DNA of 64,000 nucleotides from Aotearoamyces nothofagi (taxonomy: Eukaryota > Ascomycota > Leotiomycetes > Leotiales > Tympanidaceae): contig JADDTR010000027.1 of assembly GCA_015345905.1 (NCBI GenBank), positions 1,417 through 65,416 on the forward strand. Reading direction: 5' to 3'. The position numbers and the translations under genes were made by a program. Of the stretch, positions 9,615 to 20,388 are shown in pieces. Below the pieces are notes generated by a model, which worked only from the letters and a program-made list of their open reading frames with translations, had not been told where the DNA came from and ran no database searches. Every line of letters begins with the position of its first letter. The stretch's first letter is position 1.

Positions 9615-12600
9615 ATGCCCCCGCGACGGCTGCCCCTCATGGAGATTTCAAAAAATAACGCGATAGCTTCTTCAAGTAACGCGACCGAGAGTAGAAGGAA
9701 GAGTGGACGCGCTGTGCGAGCGCCTGCGAAGTTTGTTCCCGATGCGCCATCGTCACAACAGGGTAGTGCAAATGGCAAGAGAAAACGTAACGGTGCAGAT
9801 GATGAAGAAGATGAGGAAGAATCAGAAGAAGAAAGTGACGAGGATGACGAGGGCAGCGCTGATGAGGAGGAAATTAGAGAGGTGAAGAAGCGCGCGAAGA
9901 CTGCAAGGAAGCCTGCCGTGAAGAAGGCGAAGCTTAATGGGACTGTTTTGCATACAGATGATGCCCCTGCTATAAGACTGCCAAATCGACCGAAGAAATC
10001 CAAAAAGGTGGCAATCGCAGATGCAAATGCTGAAGGCTTGTATGGTTAGTTCACTCGAGTTGCGGATATCTATTAATGTAGAAACTAATTGAGAATTTAC
10101 AGCTGCAATATTTACGAGCGGCGACTCTACGGATGATGTGGCCGCCGAGTGGCTTAGACAGTACGAAGCAGATAACACGGCAGCTATGGCGGACCTCGTA
10201 AACTGCGTCCTGAAGAGCGCTGGATGTGATATCAAAGTTACAGAGGATGATATCAATGATCCCGACAATGTACCTGGCAAGATTAATGACTTGCAAGAAG
10301 AGTTTAAAGACGTAAGCCATTTTCTGACATAGCATCTGATGAATCTTGAAGCTCATATCCTTGCAGCACGCCTCAGAATACCCCTTAATATCGAAAGCTA
10401 AGAGCAGTCATGCCTTTAAATTGTCCCTCACAAGCTTCTTCGAGTCATTAATTGCGACCATGCACGCGTCGGCCGTTTTGTACGACGACATAGCTCTGAT
10501 TGAGAACATTCACCTCTGGGTTACAACCATGTCATCATCCTTTCTCAGACCCTTTAGGCATACGGCGACAGTAGTTGCTCTTGCGGCTGCTACCGGATTA
10601 TGCGAGGTGGCAAAGGAGCAAGCAGAGAGTACTGCCAAGCTGCTCCGTCAACTTGAGACAGAGAAGAAAAAGAAAGGCGCGAATAAGGGCAGAATTGAGA
10701 CTTTCCAACAGAAAGTTGATCAAGGAAACCAACGTCGGGAGATGTGTGAAAATACTATCAGAGATTTCTTCGACACAGTGTTTGTGCATCGTTATCGAGA
10801 CGTTGACGCAAAGATCAGGACCGACTGTATTGAAGCGCTTGGCCACTGGATCTTGACTCTCCCAAAAATATTCTTCGAGGGCTCTTACTTGCGATATCTC
10901 GGATGGCTGTTATCAGATCAAAACGGACCTACGAGGCACGAAGTCATAAAGCAACTTGAAAAGATAATGAAGAATAAGGACAATATCGGGGGAATACGAT
11001 ACTTCATCGAACGATTTCGCCCACGTATTGTGGAAATGGCTGCACGCGACTATGAGATAGGCGTACGGGCATCCGCAGTGGATCTACTAGATATGATCAG
11101 AGAAGCTGGTATGCTGGAACCAGACGATATTGATGTCGTAGGGAAGCTTATTTTTGACACTGAAGCTCGTGTGCGCAAAGCTGTTGTTCCCTTCTTTGTC
11201 GAAAACATCAAGGATCTTTTTGAATCAAAGATCGAGGAACTAGGCGGAGAGGAAACTCTAGACGAGGCTTTCTCTTTAAATGATGACGGCCATGAGAGCC
11301 CTTGTTCTGGATGGATCAAGCTGAAATGTCTTGCGGAGGTTATGCTGAACTACGATTCGGAGAATGTGGAGGACTCTGATGACCAAGGCGTGATTGGTGA
11401 GAACTCGCTCAATCCAGCTGGGTTTGATTCGAGATACACACTTGCTGCTGAAGTCTTGTATGACAGGATGCCAGAGGTGAAGGATTGGGAGATGCTTGCA
11501 GGCTACCTTCTCTTTGACCACTCGAAAGCTCCCTCGTCAACTGGTGGTGATACACAAGCCGCATTCAAGTTAGAAGAGAAGGAAGAGATCATTCTTCTTG
11601 ACATCCTTAATGCTTCTGTAAAGCTCGGTCTTGCACAGCCTGATGAGCATGCCAAATTCAAGGATAAGTCCAAAAAGAGAGCAAGGATGGACTCTCGGGA
11701 ATCCCAGGAGTCCACAGCCCGAAAGCTTGCTGTTCTTTTACCTCGCCTTTTAAAGAAATTTGGGGCAACCCCGAAAACAACCATAGCAGTACTTCGACTT
11801 GAACACCTTCTGAATCTGGAGGTATTTCAAGAACTGCGACAGGATTCAACGGCTTATGCAGACCTACTCTATGAGATCAAGACAAAGTTCAAAGGGCATG
11901 CAGACCATGCTGTTCTTAAAGAAGCTACTATTGCTCTCCTGCATGCACAAGCTTATGAAGACCTTGAAGAGACTACCGAAGAACAAATGCAATCACTGTG
12001 GGAGGATACTCTTGGCGAACTTAAGAAACGCTTCCCAAAAAGCACGAAAATTACAGTTCGCGGCGACTTGAAGATTGCCCTTCTCTCTGAACTCGCGAAT
12101 ACACTGAGTCGCATTAGTAATCTTGCATGCATTAGCAATCCCATTGAGCGCTTCGAGACTGCGCCTGCTACGAAGTCCACAAAAGGAGGCCCTCGAGTGA
12201 ACATGGTTCCTATAGATATGATCCTCGAAATTGTCGGTAGAGGTGTACTTGAAGCCGCTGATCCTGATATCGACGAAGAAGAAGACCGTCTTGTTGCAGC
12301 TGCAAGTCAGTCAGCTCTGTTTTATTTCATGTGGAAGGCTCGCTCTCTAACGCAGTCTATCGCTGCTTCTGAGAAAATCCCCGACTTGAATGTTGACGAA
12401 CTCAAAACGCGCATTGAATCATTTGTAGCAACACTTGTTATGGTCCTTTCATCACGAGCCGGCTTTGATGACTTGCGCCTCCTTGCGACTGGAACTTTAC
12501 TAGATGTGTATAATGTCTTTTCTTCTTTCCGACCTAGTAAACCGAAGGCTAAGAGCTCAGGAGCGGGTATGGATGCCGATGAGAACGACCAATACGCCCA

Positions 12601-13243
12601 TGTACGAACACTTGTAAGCCATATCGAGCCAATAGTTCAAGAAGAGCTAACCTCAATATTCATTGGGGCTGAGAAGCAATATGCGAAGAGAATAAGGAAG
12701 AATCTAGAGGCTCCCGCGGATGATGATGCACCCGAGGATGTTGATTCCGACCCTGAAGATGACGACGAGGAGGAACTTACCGACTTTGAACGACAGGGTG
12801 AAGCATTAAAGGCTGAGCGTACACTCTGTGAGCTCACAAGTAAACTTGTACTTGCGATTCATGCTGGTGTCATTGATGCTGTGGGGCCGCTGAAGGGCAG
12901 ATTACGCTCTCGTATTCTGCGAAACCGCAATAAGCTTGGCCACAATTTTTCAAAGATTGTGGCTTATCTTGATGAGACTTTTGCGAAGGGTGGCAAGAAG
13001 AGCAACAAGAGTAAAGTCCAGCAAGCTGCAGCTGCATCTAAGAAGTTGAAGAGTGCCGAGATAGTTGTTGAGGAGGAAGAGGACGAGGAAGAAGAAGAGG
13101 ACGAGGAACCAGAAGAAGGAACTGTGGAAGACCTACGCAGGAGGGAATTACTGGATGATGACCCTCCAATTAGCGTGGATGAGGATGCTGATGACGACGC
13201 TCTACCGGCTGATGAAGACGAAGATGAGGTAGTAGGCGACTAG
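9615..13243 (+). CDS. SCC3: Cohesin subunit SA/STAG (Scc3/Psc3)
   Basis: HEAT-repeat subunit of cohesin that binds the kleisin Scc1/Rad21 and DNA, and is needed for sister-chromatid cohesion. Three exons: 9615-10044, 10103-10311 and 10367-13243, about 1171 residues. The start MPPRRLPLM leads a basic, Ser-rich tail, then a strongly acidic block (near residues 60-85) and a Lys-rich block. The STAG region follows. The stromalin conservative domain is recognisable by FVHRYRDVDAKIRTDCIEAL and LGWLLSDQNGPTRHEVIKQL. The rest is helical repeats. The C-terminus is two long Glu/Asp runs separated by basic residues, typical of the family. Exon junctions keep phase and join conserved text. This is a single large essential-type gene with no sign of damage. 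Confidence 0.95.
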
Positions 13244-14613
13244 TGGGTTCTTCTCAATGGGAGTTTGGTGTTCTTCTGTAGGATAAATGGGGTTTACTCT
13301 CGACCGGAGTACGTTTTTTACGAGATTGATTTCTGCGTTGCTTTGCCCGTATTCATTCATAAGCAGCAAGCGAAGTTGTTATGATACATAGCACATGAGT
13401 TTGGGTTCCAATTCCACCTTATTCAGCCGTTATATATCCACATTTATAATCTATGGTCATGATCTTGAGAAGTGATTCAAGTAAGAGAAGTGACTCAAGT
13501 AAGAGAAGTGATTCAAGTAAGAGAAGTGATTTAAGTCAAGGAAGAGACTTCTATCCAGAGGAGGCGGTAGAAGAAATGACGAAATACTTTGTTAAAAGGC
13601 AATTAGCTATATATAGACAAAGCGCCCCCCTGCCAGCTATCAGCAATAGGTTCGTTCCTGCCGAATTATAGCCTATGCCTTGGTGTTCTGTAGGCTCCTC
13701 CATCTCGCCTGTGATATTGCTGATAGCTTTAGATCAATACCAAACATCGTTATCCAATTGAGTGATTCAAATCTTTACATGTGTCTCATTCGTGAGGACG
13801 TAGAAAATTTACAGCCACCATCAGCACCTCGAGCTACAGGGGGAAATACTTGTCTGGCATCTTAAATGACCTTTGCTCATTAAAAATTGAAATTAAGTGT
13901 CAAGAGCATCTCTTGTACCACAAACAAACAGGAGATTTCGAATCTAGTATTCCTGCCATTCCTGGTCCTCAATAGAGACTAGGTATAAAACATCTTCTGA
14001 TATCATTTACTTCTGACTTGTCAAGAGCACTCCATCAAAGTCTGATATCTTGAATTACGTGATATAGATACTGGATACGGAATTGTGATCCACTATTTCT
14101 ACAGTTGTCTAGTGCAGCTCTAACAATCACGTCATATTCGAACACTTATGAGATATGTATGAACTATTGCATTCATCTCCAGCAATTCTCTATGAACACA
14201 TCCACAGAGCTATACTATTTGACGCAGCCACTAAGCTGACGTCAATATTTTAAGCAGGAGCTTTCAAGCTACCATACTTTCTTCTCATAATTCTCCCATA
14301 AACCATCGAATTCATTCGCGAACAGGAGCTTTCAAGCTACCGTATCCGACTTCAAAATCATAGAGACGCCTGATGTGACGTGCCGGGGTGTTGACAAAAG
14401 GGGAATACATGACGGTGAATCTTTCGCTAATCGTTGGTCACATCGAGAAACTGGGTGTGGTAAATCCTTTGATATGGATTGTGTAGTGGTGGGTGAAGAT
14501 GCATACAGTGTTGTAGTTGATAGGGGAGCGAGGGTTGGCCATATATGGTCGGCCATGGGACAAATTTGGGTTCCGGGGACACTCTATTAATAGACCAACT
14601 GAGCCAAAGTTGA
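13244..14613. other. Convergent intergenic region, AT-rich
   Basis: Spacer between the convergent 3' ends of SCC3 and importin alpha. No gene is supported. It holds a four-copy 18-bp tandem repeat at 13467-13538 and a 19-bp direct repeat at 14255 and 14323. Confidence 0.5.
13467..13538 (+). repeat. 18-bp tandem repeat, four copies
   Basis: The unit is GAGAAGTGATTCAAGTAA, repeated head to tail four times with one or two changes in copies 2 and 4. The period is a multiple of three, so an open frame reading as SKRSD repeats results, but nothing else suggests translation. Confidence 0.85.
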
Positions 14614-16623
14614 TCACATATCCATTGAATCTCCGCCGTTGGCGAAGTTGAAACCACCAGATTGACCTTGTGTGCCGAATCCGAACGTGCCATTTGCTCC
14701 TTGAGCTTGAGGAGCGGCCTCCTCGTCAACGCCGTTCTCTTCTTCATCAGAAAAGTATTTCTCAATCATGTTGTATGCCTTCATATAAATTTCCTCGTTG
14801 GCATTAGTCTGACAGTCATGGATTTTCTCCATACCATTGCACTCCTCAATGAACAGGGCGTAACGGTTGATGCTACCCTCCGTACCTTCGCCTGCAGCAT
14901 CCTTGTCCATCTCTCCGACCTTAAGGATGTTCTCCAAGCCGTCGAGTGCAACCTGGATGATCTTGTTATCCGGGCATGCCAGCAGATCACAAAGAGGTTT
15001 GATGCAGCCTTGGGCAACCAAATAGCGGATCTGCTCTGGCTTCTGTAGACCACCAGAAGTAGCGTTGGAGATCGCCCAGCAAGCCTCCTTTCGAGTCTTG
15101 AGGTCGCCATTGGAGAGTAGGTGGATGAGCGGTGGGATGATGTTTGCATCAATGACAGCTTGGATTTGAGTGGAGTTTCCAGCTGTGACATTAGAAATAG
15201 TCCAGCAAGCCTCCTTTCGGATACCATCCTTGCTAGAGCTTAACAATGACAACAGAGCCGGGAGAGCACCACAGTTGATGATGACCTGGGTCTGGACGTC
15301 ATCGCCAGTGACAATATTACCAACAGACCTAAGGGCTGGAGTCTGAACTGATGTGGACGCGTGCATGAGTAGCTCTACAAGGCGGCGGGGAATACCGGCC
15401 TCGATGACAGCTTGGATTTTATCATTGGCACCATCTGAAAGATATGAGATAGCCCAGCAGGCATCGATCAGCACTTCGTCATCAAGTGAGTAGACTAGCT
15501 TGGCCAAAACAGGGAGAGCAGGTAGAATCTGCTGTAACTGTTAGTAGACTGAACCAATTGTGGTGGGCTAGGGAGACTTACGGTGTTCCAGTCTGGCTGA
15601 GGAGTCTTTCCACGGCAAAAGTTGCTCAAAGTCCAGGTCGCATTGCGTAGCATAGAAAGCTTGCGGCTGTCACCTAGTAGGTTCAAAAGTGGTTTGAGTG
15701 CACCACAGCTCAGAACATAATCTCGGCATGATGGACTATCACCTGCGATATTTCCTAGAGCCCAAACTGCTTGCTCTCTAACATCTGGCTCGTGGCTACC
15801 AAGCAGCTCTACAAATATAGGAACAGCACCGGCCTCGATAACCACCTGTGTTTGCGCTGCAGACCCAGACGCAATGTTGGTAAGAGCCCATGCTGCCTCA
15901 AATTGTACAAGTGTATGCGGTGAGCGAAGGAACTCAACAAAACGGCTCACTACTCCAGTCTTGATAACCTCCTCGATTGGTGGATTTCGCTCCTTCGAAA
16001 GAAGTTTTCGGAATTTCGTTGTAGCTTGAATTTGGGCATCGATGTGCTCCGAGAAAACTCCTTGCACCATTTGTGGGAGGTCTTCGTTTAGCTAGATTGG
16101 AAGTAAACATGTTAGCATTTTATTAATAGATTTTGAATTGAATATGAGATGCTGTCATGACATGAGCAACGTTGGCACGTCCAAAACGGATACCAACGGA
16201 TGCTCAGTGCGAAGCGAAAATCTCCCGTTCGCACCCCACTGTGGGGACTAGGCAAGGTAAACAAAAGAAAAGTGAGATGGTGCAAATTTAACATCGCATT
16301 TTACACAAATGTACGGTGGAAATTATAGCGGAGTTGTGAGGTGGTGAAATGGTAGGAAAGGAGGGGATGTGCTATCGGCATACCTGAGACTCCGTTGGTG
16401 CAGTGTCATCGTCACTGTCTGGTGCAGCGCCTAGAGAAGCACCAGGTCGAGAAGAACCATCTGCGCCTGTGATACCTCTTCGCTTTGCGAGGTTCTCCTC
16501 GCGCTTAGCCTTTCTGATCTCGACCTGCTGTTCTTCACGGCGACGTCTAAGCTCCTCGGGCTTGAACTGCCCTTTTGCCTTAAACTGCGTCCGTCGATGC
16601 TCCGGAATGTAACGTTCGGCCAT
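14614..16623 (-). CDS. SRP1/KAP60: Importin subunit alpha (karyopherin alpha)
   Basis: Adaptor that binds classical nuclear localisation signals and importin beta for nuclear import. Three exons: 16623-16384, 16091-15582 and 15531-14614, about 555 residues, the family norm. The N-terminal importin-beta-binding region is basic ([20 protein letters not shown] and following). It is followed by about ten Armadillo repeats with the recurring W..N motif ([66 protein letters not shown]), whose Trp and Asn residues line the NLS groove. The C-terminus is acidic and ends in a Gly/Phe/Gln-rich tail and MDM. The first intron is long (292 nt) for this genome, and the last acceptor is a tandem NAGNAG, so one Gln may be optional. 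Confidence 0.97.
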
Positions 16624-17824
16624 CTTTGAAGGTGGGGTATTGTTGAACCTTGAATTAATCGAGGTGATTATCTAGCAGCGATCTGAAGAAGTGGCTCGCT
16701 GTGCCGTGGACGTATATTGCGATATGAACGTTTTCTAAAGAAGTGAAGATGTAGAAGGCGCTGGAGCCATCTCATATCCGGCCTTGGCTCACTCTAGCGG
16801 ATATCCACGTGACGTAAGCGAAAATACTCCAAAGCTAAAATATGCAAGTCGAGATGGCATTCTTTGAACTTGAATGCACGCGAGATGAGGCGATAGATGT
16901 ATTGTACATATACTGACGAACAGACGAGGGTCTGGATTACTAGTTATGATCATTTATCTTTGAGAGCCGTGCAAGAGTCCTGGGGCCGTGCATGAGTTGG
17001 TATAGCAGCACGCAATATCTCATTCTTATAATCACGAACCGTGTATAAGGAGTAGTTTAGTATTGTGCCGAGCGGCTAGTGGGATACATCGAGAAGCAAA
17101 GCTTTCTCTGGGATTCTAATGTAGGTAGTTAATCTCCAAGCAGGCCTTTGGGAGAAAAAGTTGGGAACCATGTGAGACCGTTCCTTCAATCAAGGGCAGT
17201 AGATCCACTCGCCCCCTAACATGTTTAACTTTAGCTTTCTACTACAGCAACTTAACCCTTAATTGGCTATCTGTAAGGATATCCCTTACATTTCATGTAT
17301 TACTACTCTTCAAGGCATATTACAATAGAGAAGACTTTTACAATTCTATATGTGCCAGTGCAACAAAACTCATAGGAAATTTACTTGGCATTATTATATA
17401 GTTTAATATCAACTAGTCTAAGGGGATATATGATGAAAGCCAGTGGCTATATACTACATGCAAATGTTGTCTAATCTATAAAGTTTTTCACAGAAGATCC
17501 TGCAGAAGGGAGGGGTAGATCTAGATTTAAAGTGCATATAATAGGCGACCGCGCCAAGGGTTGACGCGATCCGACGCGTCCTGCATCCCGGCCATTTCAC
17601 ACGACATCCAGAACAAGCTTGGAGGGTTCTTTTTACCTGGTGTTCATTGCCTTGCATTACATACATTTGCGAAGCTTTTATTTCGGGACTGCGGAAGCAT
17701 CGAAAGTACCTGAGATACATGCACAAGATCTAAGCGCACGTCACGTGAGTGCACTCTTCGAAGTCTACCAAGAGTGGCATTGGCCTTTCACTGCTTTATC
17801 CACAACTTTGATACAGTTGAAAAA
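16624..17824. other. Divergent intergenic region (importin alpha / POT1)
   Basis: AT-rich 1.2 kb with no supported gene. The POT1-proximal part carries an MCB element and a near-match at 17564-17579, listed separately. Confidence 0.5.
17564..17579. promoter_or_regulatory. MBF-like sites upstream of POT1
   Basis: ACGCGA (17564-17569) and a perfect MluI cell-cycle box ACGCGT (17574-17579) lie side by side about 250 bp before the POT1 ATG. Cell-cycle control is inferred from this arrangement. Confidence 0.4.
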
Positions 17825-20224
17825 ATGGCAGCCATGGGAAGCTCTCAGATGCCTTCAGAAATCTCGTCTTCTGAGTTGCCACTTCCTCCACGCTTTGAAT
17901 CGATCCAAGACATCTTGGATATGTCAAATGAACGTCTTGCAAGCAGTCCTATGGTTAATGTAATTGGACTGGTAAAAGACTACCAGCCTCCCGTTTCAAC
18001 AAGAGGCAGCGGTAAGATATTTGTGCACTCACTGCCTTTAAGTAAGAATCTGATTCTTTGATAGATTGGAAGTGCACCCTCACAATCGTAGATCTATCTA
18101 CGCAAGTCAGCTATGATTTTAAGATCATGAAAGTCATAATATTTTGGCCAGAGGACAAGATGCCGCGCATATCTGGCGTAGCAGATGTTGTTGTTATCCG
18201 CAATGCAAAGGTCGGACTCACCGCCCCTTTGGCTGATTCAAGATACATGAGGCTGACCATGCTAGGTTCAAATGTGGAGTGGATATATCTCTCTGCTTGC
18301 AAACTACTCGTCGGAGTTCCATATATTCTCTGCTTCTAAAATACCACTATGGCCAATAACATTCCCGCATCATTTTCTAAAGGCAACCTCCACAGGAGGT
18401 CGTCAATTAACGCCCGCGGAGACGAATTATGTGGTATGGCTTCACAATCATATCAACAGAGACATTTTCCCTACCCCTGAAGACTTCAGTAAGAAATCAA
18501 TGCAAGCTATGGCGGCCAATGATAAATATAGTCTACTCAAGGACGTAAAGGCTGAACGCTTTTACGATCTTATTGGCGATGTTATTCGAGTCTTCGAAAG
18601 CGATGGCAGGGTAACGATGTACCTTTCTGATTATACTGCGCACTCACTCTTCTACAATAATACATGGGGTGACAATGGCGGAGATTCGCTTGCGCGGGAT
18701 GGTGATGAGTACGGCTATACTAAGCCAAAACCGAAGAAGCCAAAAGAATGGCCTGGACCTTATGGGAAAATGGCGATTCAACTCACTATATACGACTCCC
18801 ATGCAAGTTTCATCAGGGAGCATGTAAAACCTGGATATTGGGTAAGGCTCAAGAATGTGCACGTAAAGATGGGCAACATGGGAGGCTGTCTGGAAGGCTT
18901 TCTACGAGGGGACAGGGCTGCGCATGAAGGCAAGGTCCAAGTAGAGGTTATTTGGCCATCAGATGACCCCGATGCGATTGGTCCTCTATGGAAGGATGCG
19001 GTTCATCGCAAGAAGCAATATTGGGCAAAGTTCAAAGAACAGAAACAGAAGATGCTAGATGAGCCAAAAGAGCGGACCGGTAAGAGGAAAGCCGATTCCC
19101 AAGAATTATCGAAGAAAAACAGCAAGGAGCGTCGCAAAGAGAAACGCGCGGCCGCAGAATTAAAAGTAGCTGCGGTCGATGAGAAAATTTCCCAAAAAAT
19201 GAACCTTAACCTACATAGTACGTTGGCATATTTGTTACCGTCTCTTTAACCACATAGTAACCCTTTCTCTAGTCAAGTGCAACTATCCAGACATCAAGCC
19301 AACACCACTAGCAAAGATCCTAAGTAGAGGAACCTCTATACTCAAGAACGACAAGGGTATTGAGTACACCCTGCCATTCATCAACGCCAAGTACCGATCC
19401 AACGTGCGCGTGGTGGACTTCTGGCCAGAAAGACTTGAAGAATTCTGTGTGGGCCGAAGACCAAGCGAGTTTGATATACTGTCAGACGAAAGTGGTGGCG
19501 AGTCTACTGATCCAAAAGAAGACATGCGACAATTCAAAGAGGGTAAAGGTTACGGTGGTCAAATGAAATGGAATTGGCGCTTTGCACTACTAGTTGAAGA
19601 TGCCAGCAAGAAAGCTGAAACTTCCTCAGAGAAGATTTGGCTAGTCGTTAACACTGAAGCTGCGCAGATGCTACTTAATATGGACCCTGAAAAGTAAGTT
19701 ACCTCACAATCCATACTTATACAGAAGATTGACAATATCAAAGTCTTAAAAAGGACCCAGAAGTCCTCATGGCCCTGAGAGAGCAGCTTTTCACATTATG
19801 GGGAAATCTCGAGGAGAAGAAGTCTGCATTCCTAGCGGCATTGCGTACCAAGGCTCTAGCAGAGGCAGAAGATCTTGAGCCATCAGATGATGAGGAAGAA
19901 AGACTCATTACAACCAGGAAGTCAGGTGATGAGCCTCCACCCGATAGCGACGATGAGAATGCATCTCCGCCAAAAGCTATGCCAAAAGGATCATTTGTAG
20001 GTACTGCTCTCTCTGAGCGCAATCCCAACGTCGGCCAGAACAGTAAAGAAAATATATCCGTGAGTGAGACCATAACCCAGGTTCCGGCTACAAATAAGGG
20101 GTTTACGTGCTGTATTCATGAATATGGCGTCAAGGTCAAGGAAGATAGCCTGGCGAGAGCTGATGCTGGAGAGGGGCTAAGATGGCAACGTGTATTTGGA
20201 CTATTCGGTACGATGATCTCGTAA
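17825..20224 (+). CDS. POT1: Protection of telomeres protein 1 (Pot1)
   Basis: Single-stranded telomeric DNA binding protein of shelterin; protects chromosome ends and regulates telomerase. Five exons: 17825-18011, 18065-18210, 18266-19217, 19273-19693 and 19744-20224, about 728 residues. The start is MAAMGSSQM; an ATG upstream in another frame does not splice in. Residues 30-185 form the first OB fold (Telo_bind family), with VNVIGLVKDYQPPVSTRGSD and WKCTLTIVDLSTQ, then VQMWSGYISLLANYSSEFHIF. The second OB fold follows (about 245-385), with FYDLIGDVIRVFESDGRVTM and VKPGYWVRLKNVHVKMG. A Lys/Arg/Glu-rich linker (about 400-440) leads to a C-terminal region with ILSRGTSILKNDKGIEYTLP and NVRVVDFWPERLEEF, which probably contacts Tpz1/TPP1. 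The third intron starts with GTACGT, and its acceptor choice was set by phase. Confidence 0.88.
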
Positions 20225-20388
20225 GCAGTTCGCATGATCGCATGATCGCATGAAGGAGTGATTATTGGAACGATTGTGTGCTTCTGTTTATGCGGATGGC
20301 GCTGGTGGCTTATATTTTGCCTTAGATATGATACCCCCTTTATTTAGAATGGAAAGTTCCGTTACAAGAACAGCCTCAATGTTCCACC

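Noticed and set aside
13453-13671. Open frame reading as SKRSD repeats
   Set aside because: It is produced by the 18-bp tandem repeat, whose period is a multiple of three; no other coding support.
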